This document shows, one piece after another, positions 43,025-43,277 of a stretch of DNA of 43,277 nucleotides. The stretch comes from Alphaproteobacteria bacterium (GTDB lineage: Bacteria > Pseudomonadota > Alphaproteobacteria > Rhodospirillales > Rhodospirillaceae). Location: NCBI GenBank assembly GCA_015233585.1, contig JADFXL010000006.1:1227-44503 (forward strand), in the 5' to 3' direction. Position 1 is the stretch's first letter, and every line of letters starts with the position of its first letter. Both the position numbers and the translations under genes were made by a program. The notes beneath the pieces are model-generated. The model saw only the letters and a program-made list of their open reading frames with translations. It had not been told where the DNA came from and did not search any database.

Positions 43025-43277
43025 GGTCGAAACCGCATGGGGGATGGCCTCGGGAGAGGGCCGATAGCCTGTGGTCCGTCGCGAGTCGGGGGGGTGTGGC
43101 CGATCTTCCCTCTTGCCTCACCTGGGCCAACCGGGGGAGCACAGCTGAAAACCATTTGATTGCTCCCAGGCAGCGCCGAGGCGATCCTTCAAAGGATTTC
43201 TACAAGACACGTTTCCGTATTATTCTACAGGTATCTGATTCTTATAGAGATATTAGCATTATTTTAGCCTTAGTTTT
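43025..43277. other. 3' flank of the heptose gene set
   Basis: No gene is seen. The first part is GC-rich with a weak GGCCTC/GAGGGCC pairing near 43045 that lacks a following T run. The final 80 bases are strikingly AT-rich compared with the rest of the locus, suggesting the edge of a differently composed segment or a promoter region for a gene beyond the window. Confidence 0.4.

Noticed and set aside
43040-43065. Terminator after hddA
   Set aside because: The possible stem has a bulge and no T run follows.
1-43277. CRISPR array, tRNA or rRNA genes
   Set aside because: No regularly spaced repeats and no tRNA- or rRNA-like sequence were noticed on reading the window by eye; no scan was run.

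Overview
The window is GC-rich DNA with dense, often overlapping genes (ATGA, GTGA and TGATG junctions), SD-type ribosome binding sites and a Gram-negative envelope gene set. It most resembles an alphaproteobacterium, perhaps of the Rhodospirillales; that placement is an impression from gene content and cannot be proved here. Most of the window (about 8.4-43.0 kb) is one large cell-surface polysaccharide locus built around heptose chemistry.

Layout. 1-232 is the 3' end of a sensor histidine kinase. 319-2407 (minus) holds an outer-membrane barrel gene and a LolA-like gene whose 5' part is cut off by an IS1182-type insertion sequence (about 2409-4012). 4013-4753 is degenerate sequence. 4754-6241 (plus) is the phospholipid pair psd-pssA. 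6925-8016 encodes an Ala-rich protein of unknown function.

The polysaccharide locus begins with a long minus-strand series read from 21833 down to 8415: coiled-coil/sulfotransferase, split transketolase, two DegT-type aminotransferases, a methyltransferase, an RmlD-like reductase, a C-methyltransferase-like protein, a sugar epimerase, an HldE-like protein with its domains in reverse order, and another epimerase. A plus-strand set (22138-27424) follows: GmhA-like isomerase, an unfamiliar probable glycosyltransferase, radical SAM enzyme, HAD phosphatase and an APH-type kinase. A three-gene phage-tail-like operon with its own promoter (27495-28801, minus) and a GT2 gene come next. Then a plus-strand export and assembly set (30048-35568): a paralogue of the unfamiliar glycosyltransferase, Wzm, Wzt, GT4 and GT2. 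A lower-GC minus-strand trio (35611-38432) carries a methyltransferase, a flippase-like membrane protein and a GtrB-like glycosyltransferase. The locus closes with an epimerase, a three-domain fusion (nucleotidyltransferase + GmhB + P-loop kinase) and HddA (39112-43024), behind a good sigma70-like promoter.

How the parts fit (inference). Transketolase could supply sedoheptulose 7-phosphate. GmhA isomerises it, HddA phosphorylates C1, the GmhB domain removes the C7 phosphate and the nucleotidyltransferase domain activates the sugar, giving an NDP-D,D-heptose of the GDP-heptose type. The HldE-like protein suggests a second activation route. SDR enzymes, aminotransferases, methyltransferases, the radical SAM enzyme and the sulfotransferase would tailor the sugars. 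The glycosyltransferases assemble a glycan that Wzm/Wzt exports. Long G/C homopolymer runs in three of these genes could allow phase variation.
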